From Notospermus geniculatus (taxonomy: Eukaryota; Nemertea; Pilidiophora; Heteronemertea; Lineidae), in assembly GCA_002633025.1 (NCBI GenBank), contig NMRB01000523.1, positions 142,980 through 206,979 of the forward strand: a stretch of 64,000 bases of DNA. The letters run 5' to 3'. Position 1 is the stretch's first letter. Each line of letters opens with the position of its first letter. Under the pieces are notes generated by a model that was not told the origin of the DNA, made no database searches, and saw only the letters and a list, made by a program, of their open reading frames with translations. The position numbers and the translations under genes were made by a program. Below, piece after piece: positions 53,301-63,291 of this stretch.

Positions 53301-56300
53301 TCAGACTGACCAAAAATCCATGTTGGATCTGTTCTGCAAATTGGTACTCAAAATCGGGCTGGCTCATGGACTATAAGGATAGTTCTACCTTATTCAGAAT
53401 GAGTGGATCTATAATCTATAACCAAAATAAGTTGCAAGTCAAATGGAATTTGTTGGTGAAATACAACAGGAACGCAGAACTCTTACAATTCCATGGGAGA
53501 TGGTGCGAGTGCTTGCATGATATCATGGCTTGTTCATTCTCATTAATCAGCAACAACAACAAAGTTTTCCTCATGATCTGCAGGTTAGCCAGTTTGAGCT
53601 ACCTGAACAACCGTACCCTTTAACCCTCATCAAAGCTCCTCACCTCGCCCTGAATTCCCTCATGACCATGAATCGACATGATCTTAGAGATTATTTTAAT
53701 CTTCTCATCACAGAATTTCTTGATCTCTTTGTCGTTGACCTCGAGTCGTTTGACCAGAGTTAGCACCTGTGCTGTCCTCTCTTCCTGCAGCTTCTTGTCC
53801 TCCTCACTCTCTGATGGGACATCTTCTTCTGAAAGAAAGGAAACATAATGAGTTAAATCACAGAACTTACCCCAAGCTTGGGCGATTCTTTCCATATCTA
53901 GGGATGAGCAGTGGCCTATGAAATTTGGGGATTGGGGCCCGGGTAGAAAACATCATTCGGAAGTTCCAAGGCACCCAACATCACCTCACATAAAGAGATA
54001 CGACAGCATACCTTCTTCTGGGCAGAGTTTGATCGCTCCCTGCACAATCTCAATCCATTTTTTCCTCTTCTCACTACTATTGCACACCAACTCATACATC
54101 TCCGGTTGACTCTTGTTCTGGCTGATCAAGTAGATGCCGCGACTGTCGTGTGTATCACCCTTCTCGCGTACAAGAAGTTTGAATAGTGAAATCACAGCAG
54201 ACTGAAAGAAAACAGGATTTTGAGTAGGGGGGTACTCAATACGGGATGTAGAATTATGTGACGAGTGGGTACTCAGAATGGGTTGTAGAATAGTGTGATT
54301 AGTGGGCTCTCAAAGCACTTCACTTTGACAACATTTCTTAATTGGCATTCTTAAAAAGGCATTTTGGAACAGATCTAGCTTGATAACTGTCATCTTGAGC
54401 AAGTCACAACATCTACCTTATTATCTTGAGTAAAGAATGTGTATTTCTGATTGTTTTCCTGCAGGAAGAAGATGAGGTCTGATAGCACCACGGTGATAGT
54501 CTCCGTTAATTTGCCTCGAGCGTTCTTCCAGCTGATCACATCTTCATGAATGAGCTTCCGTGACAGTAAATCGGATTTCTGAAATTGAATCAAAAGCATA
54601 TAGTTGCAGGTTACAGAAGGTAAATAGATCCTTATTGATGCTGCAATGGTACAATAGCATGGGATTCTGAGAATGATCAGGAGATACTAGGTTTGAGCCC
54701 TGCTCTTAGCTTTCTTACTTAAACCAGATGCGACGGCAATGTCTTGCTGGCAGATGGTTGCCAGATTTGTGCACTTTTTAGCTACATGTATGTGTTCAAC
54801 TGTTGCTTGGCTGTGTGTGCCTCTGATATGAGATAGCTCAGACAGACTTTTGAAGGACCAGGCCAACGGCTAGTGGCAATAACGCAAAGAATCTTAAAAC
54901 AGCGCTGCGTAAACACTTAAAACATTATCTTCACTATTACCGGTACCTTGAATTTCCTGCCTTTGAACCAAGCAGTCGACTTGACATCAAGTCGATGATA
55001 GATTTCCAACAACCGCTGCTCCTTCTCGTATCGGCCGACTTGTAAATCAATATCAATGAGAACGCTTTTGGCAAGTTCTAGAGCACAATTGAGGTTCTCT
55101 TTATCAGTTTTGTCTGCAATGTAATGGTGAAGGTCAGGGTCTAGTTTTGCTTATCAGCTTTTCTTCTATCTCCTTCAGTTTAGTCTGAAGGCACTATATC
55201 AAGATAGCAGCCAGTTTACTACAAACAACCCAGCCTGAGTATCTATTATCTGGAACCAATTGTACTGTTACCCATTTGACATTTAGGTTCCATACATTTT
55301 GATAAGCAAGCATAGGAGAAACTTCTGATTTCATCTTTGGCAGGAAGACACCTAGACCTACCTTTCGTGGTCTTGATGATAGGATCAAGGAGCAATGGAT
55401 ACTTGGTCATCCTCTGCGTCACCCACAGTATACACTCGGGAATACCAAGCTTTTTACATAGCCGATTGTAGCTACATTTCTGAAAGGAGACATTTAATCA
55501 AAGCATGAAAGAGGCACAATGAAACTACACAGCAGGTCTGTTCCAATGAATTTGGATTAATATTTGAAGCAACTTTATCATGGTAACTTCTGAGCTTGTC
55601 AGATTGACCTACACGTACCTTGATGAATCCCTGAAATTTCCTGTCAGTTTTGAGTACATCTTTATAATAGGCCACAGCCTCCTTGTGTCGACTACAGAAC
55701 TCTCCATACACTTCCTTCAATCTCTCACCATTCTCACCGTCAAACTGTAAAATGGACAAGACGTTGTAACACACAATCTCATTGGTTGCATCTGATCAGC
55801 GTTTTGGAACCAACCAATCATGACCTTCCTGACAACTGTTCAGTGTTTGCTCAGCCTGGGACACACTGATCCTAAACTGGGAATTGCAGGAATCAGTCCT
55901 TGGAATGAACTGGCCGATGGCCAAGTGTGCTAGCATGCCTTAAGGTTTTAATTCATGGTTATTTGTGATGGCAGGACATCAACGTACCTGATCGATCAAC
56001 AGATCACCAATTGTATCAAAGCTCATGTCCTTCTTCTGGTCTTGTCTTGTCTGTAAGACTTGGAGAAAGCTCAGATGGATGTCCAACAGGTCATCCAGCT
56101 TTGGGAAGATCTTGTCAATCAGGTCGGGACTCAGCTGGCACTCTCGTAACATACCTCCACAGAAGATCTATTATGACAGAGAAAAGAAGGCAAACGGTAA
56201 TGCATTGTCAACATCAGTTTTTCAAAATTTTCGTGAGTTCATGATGGACAAATGCCACAAAATCAAACTGATTAAATCAACTTACCGTTTTCATGATTTT

Positions 56301-59300
56301 CAGAGTTCTACAATGGTGTTTTTCTGTCAGTATCAACTCTGAAAAAGAGTATATGGTACTTAAATAGTTTGATGATATATCATCTACCCTGAATGGTTTC
56401 TGAACGAAGGTGGCAGTACTGGACAGTTGTTGCCATGTTGTGCTTGGACCCATCTCCTCTACTCACCCCATATATGATCCTGCCGCTTGATATCTTTTGG
56501 GGCCATCTTTTTGAGGGTCTTTTTATCGACAGTAATGCTCCAGGCTTCATGGTCTGGCTCCTGTAACATCATCAGTTCAGTATCATCCTCGAAATCAAAC
56601 TCCTCTTCCCCAACATCTTCCAGGGACTCTATGGAGGCAGACATTGTGGTGATGATACTGAAAACAAGTCAATTATTTAGACATCATGGGAGATTTCTCT
56701 TCTACACAGATAACAAACAAACTTGGATCCACATCAGCAAAGAATGTCATCCAATTTGGTAATGTCATCATTTACATAATGTGAGGGAGTCTCATTAACA
56801 TAATGTGAGGGAATCTCATTAACATATTCTGAGGTAATATCGATATCTCTGCGGACCGAAGTTACTCACTTGGTCCCAATGCCATCCAAATCCTTCTGGT
56901 TGTCTTCATTCTCTTCATTGATGACTTTACTGTAGAAACAAACAAGAAAAAGAACTTTAGAATTTGATCTAGGAAGTTTCATGTTTGGCAGGCAAGCCAA
57001 ATGTGGTACTACCAATGTTCTTTACAGGCTGCTATTGGTGGGCTGTGAGTCCAAGCAAAAACGTTTTCCCCATCCATCATTCCCCAAGCACCGCAGATCT
57101 ATGAGGGATCTATGCAGATCTATAAATATCAAGGACAGACAGAAATGTTCATTTCAGTTTCTCATCATTGATGTACAGGGACACAAGTCACAATGAGTTC
57201 TCACATATGGGTTCTTTGTTTCACAAGAAATCAGCACTTCTTCATGTAAGTGCAAGTGCATTGAGCTATCACACCTACCAGAAACAACTAGCCGTGCAAG
57301 CTATTAATCCAACTATGAAATCATATACATTTCTACTTCATATCAGTTGCCCAACAAGGCATCTAATAAAGCCCACCTATGATGCATAATTTAGGGTGAA
57401 CAACATTAGCAGATTCTGTGGACAAAATATGGCTGTCAAACGTGATGTGAAAAAACAAGAATCGTGAACAAAAACAAAATTGCTACAAAATCAAGTGACA
57501 CCTAGGAATGAAATGATGCAATGAGTCTAAGTGGATGTTGTGGTTCCAGCAAATATAATGCAGTCGTCAAAGGAACTGGCTGTATTAAATCAGTGGATGT
57601 CCTTCTCCTTTGAATAGTGTAGGTGCACCATGCAGGAACTACCCCATCACCCAACCAACATGACATGATGCAAGGCTTAAAATGTTCTTTAAGGTGGATA
57701 ATTGTGACTAATTAACTTTAAGTTAAAGAATGAGATTCGACCGCCAAAAAACCCATTCCCAAGAGAGAAACCATGACCAGGCCCCAAGTACTGGAAGCTA
57801 TTTAGCCCATTAAAAAAAATTGTGGAATGATCGTGAAAACTGAAATAAATACAACTGAAATGGCAAGAAATGGTGTCAGAAAATGTCTGATTATCACACA
57901 TAGCACAAAAATCGAGTTTCGTTGTGTTTGGAAGAGTTGAATTTTCAACTTCACTAACTGCGAACGATGAATTTTCTCTCCATATTCCCTTCACATCAGA
58001 ACACCATATCTTGCCATGTGTAGAAAACAAAGAACACGCCAGAAAGTACAGAACTCCATGGGGCACTACTAGTTGCTTACAAAGGCCATCTGTCATATGT
58101 GGTGTACGATTCACTAAAGAAAGAAACAACACAGCACAGTCAGACACTGACAAGCGAATATGTGGAAAATTGATAATCAATGATAGAAGTGTGATATTGA
58201 GAAAGTACTAATGCTGTGAAGAATACGCTTCTGTAACAATTTTCATGTTAATTCCTGAGGTATGGCAACACGTCCCTTGGTTATAAGGCCAGTTAGATAT
58301 CAAGATTGGATATACAAATTCATCGCTTCTACTGGTTTGATGTTGCTTTTGTACTTCAGAGGTTGATGTAACAGTTACCGCATAAAGTTAAAAAAGAGTA
58401 ACACAATCCATCAACACATCTTCAAAATGGACATATGATTACAAGCAATCCATTTCAAAAAGCTACAGTGCACCTACGACATCTAATAGTGACAAAATCA
58501 ATAAGTAATGATAAAGAGTGGCTGAAATGAAGTTAAAGTCTACCAAACAATCAGTTGAAACCTCACAAAGGCTAGATGTGGTGGACAAGGGCCACACTGT
58601 CAACACACAAGGGCAGGGTACCACTCGGCAATGCTCAGACTATGACAGAAAATACATGTGGGAGAATGACAGCAGACCTCATAAAAGTGAGTTCGGAGTA
58701 CCATACATTAGTAAATGCTACAGTCACTTCAATCCAGCCTGACGGTAGAATCAAAACAGGTTCGCAAATAATACTGAGAAATGAAACTTCTCAAGTCACT
58801 GTGAAAAATTACTTTATCTGGAAATGTTGTCTCTTCTGAACTTATCAGGCCGTATTCAAAAAGGGTGTTTAAGACTTAGACGCGTGTAACTTCGTCAAAT
58901 ACATGGTGGAAGTGTGTACATTTAGTGAAGTTACACGCGTCTAAGTCTTAATCGCGCGATGATCACCCTTTTTGAATACGGCCCATCATTTTTTGTTCAA
59001 GAAATAATTTTCAGGTGGGAATTGTAATACATACATGTAATAATTCCTGTTTACAATTCCTGTTTACAGATTCACCGTCAAGCAAAAGTGAGCTTATCCA
59101 AACAAAAATTACCATCAAGGCAACAAGCACAACACACAAAGCCCTGCTGCCGACACAAGAAAAACAGTATCTACAGTACAGGTATGAAGAAGCACTTACT
59201 CTATGCCTAACTTTGTGGCAACTCTCCGCCACTGGAAGTGGCCGTAACTCGTGTTTGATACTGAGATGCTGTTATTGTTAATAAAGAAACCAATGTGGAA

Positions 59301-62300
59301 AGTTAGGCAAGGAACTGGACAACCATCACCATTTTTAGTTGAAGAAAGATTCAGGTTGATTTGTTTCCTCTCAAAAGGCAACAGTGGAAGTCAACTTCTT
59401 AATGTTGTTTGCTACTAATCTTTTCATAAGAAAATAAATTTGACCTTGTATGCCCATCTTTCACCAAGGGCAAACCAAGGTCCTGATTGTAATTTTTCAC
59501 CAAGCGCAAGCCTAGGCCCTGATAACCTGATCTTTCACCTGGGGTAAACCTAGACCCTGATAACCGAACAAAACAGAAGGCCTTAACCAAGTCCTCACTA
59601 CTTGTGAGGATTAATAAGAATGGTATAACTTCCCAACTGCTGAATAAGATGAGTATTGTCTACCCTGGAAGAAACGGTCTCACGAGGCTACAAAGCTGAA
59701 CTCGTCGTGTTGAAACAAAAGAGGAAGAACTGAATGGGAGTCTTGCTTATGAAGCAGCTGCTCATAACGAGGCACATCTTCTGTTATGGTTTGACTCACC
59801 TTGGAGGGGATGTCGTTTTCTGATTGCCTGATGAAGTCGACACCTGGAAAAGGTTTGGAGTAAACATGAGGAACGACAGTCCATTGCGCGATCGGTGTGG
59901 CGTGTTATCTGATTTATTCATGTCATCTCAATTACCAAAACAGAACCAGACAAGGAGAACTGTTCAGTCAGAGGAAACTGGTGCTGCATTGAGTTTTTTC
60001 AGCCCATTCTAAAAGAATTCATGCCGGAAACTTACATTTGCTTTAATCTGTATTGGTGCTACTCTCTTTTCCTTGAAAGACTGGGATGATTTGAGGCCAG
60101 TGCCAGCTGAAATCAGATAAGAAATTGTTCTAATGTGAAAAACGTGGCTTGAACATTGGTCAAGTTTATTGATTAAGACTACAAAATGACACAAAAATAT
60201 TTGTGTACTGTATGAGTTGTTGAACATATGGGATTGAACTTCTAATGGATAGATCAGAATGTGAAATAACTTCACTCTTACCTGGTAAACTGGCTGTTGA
60301 ATGCCTAGTGCGAGTTGAACCATGTCCCGCTTTGAACTGTTTGAACTTTGTACAGGCTGCAATTTGATCCTTACACGTATTCTCATGGACATTCACTAAA
60401 CAATCTGCAAAAGAAACAGCATCCTTGTTACAGTTTTTTACCCTGGCGACCAAACCCAGAATTATTGAACCGTTGGGGCTTTCAGGGTATGCTGCAGCCT
60501 TCTGCTCTGGCGATGTTGTTAATAAAGTATGCTTTCGCTGCTTTTAAGAGAGAAACGCAACGTTATCTCTTAAAAGCAGCGAAAGCATGAACTGTCTATG
60601 ATATTATGCATTTAAGAATTCAACAAAAGACCGCGCCAAAATGACATAAGGCCGAGCAGNCTGAAGTCATTCATCCACATGGCCACACTTCACGTGTATC
60701 TCAGTAAACCTACAACAGCACCTTCTCAAATCTGTACCAACAGGGCCATATTTCTCACTGTGCCTATTGCCAGGATTAGGACTTACTTTCACACTGAAGT
60801 GCCGCCTTATTTGCCATGGACTTCCCACAAACATCACAAGATGTTGAATTACTGAACGAAACAGATACGTATTGATGGGTACTTCGTTTTTGTTCCTTTT
60901 CACGACTCTGAAACGAGGGGAAAATTAATTATGTGTAACTGACGAAACACTTTTGATCCAATTCGTGCAACAGATTCAAGTGATCTCAACCTCAACATCT
61001 TGAAATTTCTATCATCCATTCTAAACCTTTCTGATAATTGTTAGCATCACACTACAGATGCATGAGAAACTATTTACGCGGAAATATAATACTACTTATT
61101 ATTCCAGGAACTGACAAGACAGGACAGGAAATTTAATGAGGACAGTTACCAACCAGTGCACCACCCACCCACATGACCAGATGGTGGTTATTTTTACCAT
61201 ATCGGGCAATGACCTACAAATCAGCAGACATGCAACTGGCAAAATTTCTCCTTCTTCAGTACGGGTACAGACCCCATCAAAATACCAACTTTCATCCTTC
61301 TCAATCTGTGTCTATACACCCTCCCTGTATTTGTAGGCCAGTGTCAATATCTTTGAACTTCAGAGAAAATACATGCCAGTGTTTTCTATTGCAATCAAAA
61401 AGTATCAAAAATTGAAAGGCCTTTACCTTATCTTTTCTATCCTTCCGATAGCTACCAAGTTTTGAGAAAACACTTGACTTGCGTTTCTTTTCTCCCTTGC
61501 CCTCTTTCTGACTATCCTCGTCCTCGAAATGACCAGAGCTGCAAGAACAAACCTTCCCCATATGAAGTCTCATTATTATTTGACTTAGGACCGTTCTAGG
61601 CCCATGTGATGGAACTAGAAATAGACCCAGGAAATTTTGAATTGTGTCACATATAAGTGAGGCAGATGAGAATTTCTATTTATATGGATATTATAATTGT
61701 CATTAGTCCTTATTTAGATTAGGAAATTGAATTCATCTTCTATCACGAGTGGTACATGTAACTCTCTGATTTGCAGGGGATGGAGACAAGGCACTGGGAG
61801 CTTCAGGAACAGCAACAGGTTACAGTTGTGGAACCTCTCTATTAAGGACACCTTTGGTACTGCAGATGCTGTCCTTAATTTAGAGGTGTTCCAAAACAGA
61901 GCTGAATGAACAGAAATGACCAATTTGGGACTAAACTGGTGTCCTTAATAGAGTGGTAACCCTTCTGGCACAGGTGGCCACTATGAAAGGTTCAGTTAGA
62001 TCTTCAATCAGACAAATCTCTTTTTGTTACATCAGGGCATATTGTCATAATGAAACAAGAGAGAGTGATGAACTTGCGAGGTTCTGAAACCTGGGATTCC
62101 ACTACGTGTCATCGGGTTTTGCCAGCCAGAGGTAGAACATCAAATACCAGAAGCATTTTACAGTCCAAAATAATGTTGGGTTTTACAGATATTTTGATCA
62201 TCCCTACCACCAACGCTTGCAAGGCCAAGTCAAGACACTTATAAAACCTACTTGACCAGAGGCACATGCAGCCACTGCCTATGACACATACAAACATGAC

Positions 62301-63291
62301 AGACATGCTCCTATGCTGTCATCACTAAACCGACACACTGGCCTGGTTCCCAGAGCTACTCCTGGGAATCAGGCCCAGACTCATAGGAGAAGGCAAAATG
62401 CTGGTCTTAAAGTCCTCTACAGGATGTCACGAAGTACAAGTAAAAGGTTCATGAAACAACAATCTCCAAATTTTTCCAAGTTTTCTGAAACCTCTGTGAG
62501 ATGGGTTTTCAGGAGGCAAAGAGTTTCTCATGACAGAAGTTTCGTAAAGAGTACACCACTAAAAGGTAATCTACTGACAAAAGAGGTCAGTTTCTAGGAG
62601 CAGCACCAAACTAGGATTCCTAGTAAAAAATCTACCAGCTAGAGTAAAATTAAATAAGCTACAAAAAAAGCTTTAAACACAGCAACTAAACAATAGGTGA
62701 GGGGTGATTCCAAATTAAACAGGATGGCTCTGACTGAAAAAACATAAGATGTGACAACAGTGCTCCATCTAACTTTCGTTGGGAAAATTCCTGATGTTGC
62801 CGATGATCCATCTTTTTCTAAGATGGCAAGTGGGCCTTGCACAATGAGGAAATGGATGTTGTGTGTAATTGTATTGAGACAATTCTTTGAGACCACCGAC
62901 CTCAGGTTGGATCCCCATGTGAGACATCGGATTCACCAAGATCTGTACACACATGGTTGGTTTTGAATTCCCAGTCAGCAACAAGTGAGTGGAACTTATG
63001 TCACACCTTCTTTTGGGAAAAACTGGTTTCTGTGTTGCTGATGCTGTCAATTTTATTTGAGACAAGGGAACAAAGCAGGTATTGCAAGCAATAATGTCTC
63101 TTAAGACTCAAATCCATAACAGGAAATTTCCCAACTTTCAAACAAAACACCTGACTTACTCATGTTGGGGTGGTAGGTGGAATTCTACCATAGACATGTG
63201 ACGCCCCCGCCTCCGACGATTAGTTCGCAACAGACCATTGAGGATGTCATCCTCAGTTCGATCTAATCGCTCGGATTGGCGACGCTTAATA
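40907..63291 (-). CDS. Lbc-like Rho guanine-nucleotide exchange factor (5' part beyond window)
   Basis: Gene-level entry, 26 exons in transcript order: 63291-63160, 61538-61427, 60907-60787, 60404-60282, 60106-60036, 59843-59800, 59268-59200, 56929-56870, 56657-56467, 56338-56286, 56167-55988, 55744-55619, 55479-55362, 55113-54947, 54578-54417, 54201-54012, 53828-53644, 52288-52189, 51085-51020, 50279-50155, 49881-49819, 49615-49397, 46477-46443, 42413-42284, 42028-41912, 41682-40907. All splice phases agree, giving about 1240 codons here. Order: basic linker, atypical C1, DH, PH, serine-rich linker, coiled coil, basic tail. This is the architecture of the ARHGEF2/ARHGEF28/AKAP13 group, which activates RhoA by GDP release downstream of G12/13, microtubule or AKAP signals. 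Which member it is cannot be told without the N-terminus. The last exon has an apparent frameshift. Confidence 0.9.
41312..42413 (-). CDS. RhoGEF exons 24-26 (part): C-terminal coiled coil
   Basis: Exons 42284-42413, 41912-42028 and the start of 40907-41682. They encode heptad-rich sequence LKTQLVDANQQLSKLSSEAQ, KDREDWEKAKDKERFRIEQE and AEIRKEAEELQRQKEALQRQ, a strongly predicted coiled coil, followed by a proline/serine-rich region (TPTQPLSSSTPSSPSINHRR). In relatives this part mediates oligomerisation or cytoskeletal binding. The open frame, if unspliced and unedited, ends after MRPLSDGGHWLAYPGRIYQF at a stop just left of 41275. Confidence 0.88.
43996..44357. repeat. Direct duplication, 136-bp unit
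   Basis: The segment starting GGGCAGTCGCACGTGTAATA at 43996 is repeated at 44223 with one or two changes over 130 bases, and includes an internal doublet of GTGTAATAATTGGT. The 90-base spacer is unique. Looks like a recent local duplication. Confidence 0.9.
44443..44689. mobile_element. Element with CAGTGTTCTA ends and CCACCCTGTT repeats
   Basis: Starts CAGTGTTCTACTTGCCAG and ends TTGGCTAGAACACTG, a short inverted repeat. The interior carries five copies of (A/C)CCACCCTGTT(C/T). No target duplication found. Confidence 0.5.
45069..45150. ncRNA. 82-nt near-perfect hairpin
   Basis: Arms of 38 bases starting GAAGAAATCAGGTCCTCT pair with only two mismatches around a 6-base loop; pairing resumes outside after one mismatch. 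It could be a pre-microRNA-like or siRNA-forming hairpin, or a very short palindromic MITE. Intronic, in RhoGEF intron 23. Confidence 0.45.
45692..45801. mobile_element. 110-bp MITE
   Basis: Ends GGCCCCTGTTTCATAAAGTG and complement of CACTTTTTGAAACAGGCCCC, with about 29-bp inverted repeats continuing to ACTTTAAGC. Confidence 0.75.
46443..46477 (-). CDS. RhoGEF exon 23: 35-bp small exon
   Basis: Encodes VVSGRQRTQIE plus two bases. Acceptor CCAG at 46479-46478 and GTAAGC donor are good, and its phase (0 in, 2 out) is exactly what is needed to join exon 22 to exon 24. It lies alone between introns of 2.9 and 4.0 kb. Confidence 0.75.
46478..49396 (-). other. RhoGEF intron 22, 2.9 kb
   Basis: No repeat, RNA gene or extra exon recognised in this stretch. 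Confidence 0.6.
49397..52288 (-). CDS. RhoGEF exons 18-22: post-PH linker
   Basis: Exons 52189-52288, 51020-51085, 50155-50279, 49819-49881, 49397-49615. They include the family-typical LPKRAETFTAFDT at 51020-51085, then serine- and glutamine-rich sequence, and a final exon with FLIKQNQNDDSRGGE and ELVHTLTQIMQYMHGIM, a probable helix. Phases match throughout. The 740-bp intron before 50279 contains a 52-bp-stem hairpin (50771-50882). Confidence 0.8.
50771..50882. repeat. 112-bp palindromic hairpin
   Basis: Arms 50771-50822 and 50831-50882 are 52 bases each with about six mismatches, starting CAGGCCTTGC and complement, loop of 8 bases. Likely a small MITE; a long-hairpin RNA is possible. Nearby, GTGTCTCTGCATGCTTC is repeated directly at about 50939 and 50979. 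Confidence 0.7.
51865..51887. repeat. Short perfect palindrome
   Basis: CAGGAGGAGA and TCTCCTCCTG separated by TAG. Intronic; function unknown. Confidence 0.6.
52289..53643 (-). other. RhoGEF intron 17, 1.35 kb
   Basis: No exon or repeat recognised. One N at 53256. Open frames here have no supporting splice context. Confidence 0.55.
53644..54578 (-). CDS. RhoGEF exons 15-17: PH domain and helix
   Basis: Exons 54417-54578, 54012-54201, 53644-53828. The PH strands read SRKLIHEDVISWKNARGK, ETITVVLSDLIFFLQENNQK, ISLFKLLVREKGD, RGIYLISQNKSQPEMYELVC and the C-terminal helix KRKKWIEIVQGAIKLC with the invariant Trp. The following exon is a charged helix (EEDKKLQEERTAQVLTLVKR). In Lbc-like GEFs the PH face binds active RhoA, giving feedback. 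Confidence 0.93.
54947..56657 (-). CDS. RhoGEF exons 9-14: DH (catalytic exchange) domain
   Basis: Exons 56467-56657, 56286-56338, 55988-56167, 55619-55744, 55362-55479, 54947-55113. After an acidic lead (SLEDVGEEEFDFEDDTELMM) the DH domain starts IKRQDHIWGELILTEKHHCR. CR2/CR3 landmarks follow: LLDIHLSFLQVLQTRQ, RLCKKLGIPECILWVTQRMT and KYPLLLDPIIKTT. The conserved QRxTKYPLLL helix that contacts Rho is intact. The domain ends near DIDLQVGRYEKEQRLLEIYH. Expected role: nucleotide exchange on RhoA-type GTPases. Confidence 0.93.
56870..60106 (-). CDS. RhoGEF exons 5-8: linker between C1 and DH
   Basis: Exons 60036-60106, 59800-59843, 59200-59268 and 56870-56929. They are short and in phase: GTGLKSSQSFKEKRVAPIQI; VSTSSGNQKTTSPP; ISVSNTSYGHFQWRRVATKL; KVINEENEDNQKDLDGIGT. 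Serine/threonine-rich and without a recognisable fold. The 44-, 60-, 69- and 71-bp exons are supported by splice sites and phase rather than homology, so an individual one could be alternative. Confidence 0.65.
56930..59199 (-). other. RhoGEF intron 7, 2.3 kb
   Basis: Holds the palindromic MITE at 58848-58983 and the longest non-exonic open frame on the minus strand (57689-58180, 163 codons), which has no recognisable domain and is opposed by another frame. Treated as intron. Confidence 0.6.
58848..58983. mobile_element. 136-bp MITE with double inverted repeats
   Basis: Outer ends GGCCGTATTCAAAAAGGGTG and complement; inside, AAGACTTAGACGCGTGTAAC and complement form a second perfect stem around a 33-base centre. 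Confidence 0.8.
60282..60907 (-). CDS. RhoGEF exons 3-4: atypical C1 zinc finger
   Basis: Exons 60787-60907 and 60282-60404 join in phase 1. Together they encode HQYVSVSFSNSTSCDVCGKS, then ALQCENCLVNVHENTCKDQI and AACTKFK. The His and Cys pattern (H...CxxC...CxxC...HxxxC...C) is that of an atypical C1 domain, which in Lbc-like GEFs does not bind phorbol ester but aids localisation. The intron between the exons contains a perfect 23-bp hairpin (60529-60588). Confidence 0.9.
60529..60588. ncRNA. 60-nt perfect hairpin
   Basis: ATGCTTTCGCTGCTTTTAAG plus AGA (23 bases) pairs perfectly with its complement at 60566-60588, and further pairs (AACG/CGTT) close the loop. It lies in the intron that splits the C1 domain. 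A short hairpin RNA or a minimal MITE are both possible. Confidence 0.45.
61427..63291 (-). CDS. RhoGEF exons 1-2 in window: basic linker before C1
   Basis: Exons 63160-63291 and 61427-61538. The first encodes IKRRQSERLDRTEDDILNGL, an arginine-rich stretch and FHLPPQHD. The second has acidic then lysine-rich sequence ending VFSKLGSYRKDRKDK. Phase 2 joins the two. This kind of charged, serine-containing region precedes C1 in the family and could hold kinase or 14-3-3 sites, but no site is asserted. Upstream exons were not found before the right edge. Confidence 0.75.
61539..63159 (-). other. RhoGEF intron 1 in window, 1.6 kb
   Basis: Contains the MITE at 61826-61962 and a 13-bp stem-loop at 62341-62374 (GCCTGGTTCCCAG / CTGGGAATCAGGC). 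No exon recognised. Confidence 0.6.
61826..61962. mobile_element. MITE with CTCTATTAAGGACACC ends
   Basis: Left end GTGGAACCTCTCTATTAAGG, right end complement GGTGTCCTTAATAGAG plus TGGTAACC. An internal third copy (TGTCCTTAATTTAGAGG, about 61870-61886) suggests a compound palindrome. Confidence 0.7.

Noticed and set aside
57689-58180. 163-codon minus-strand open frame in a RhoGEF intron
   Set aside because: No domain, no start context, and an overlapping antisense frame of similar quality. The flanking RhoGEF exons join in phase without it.
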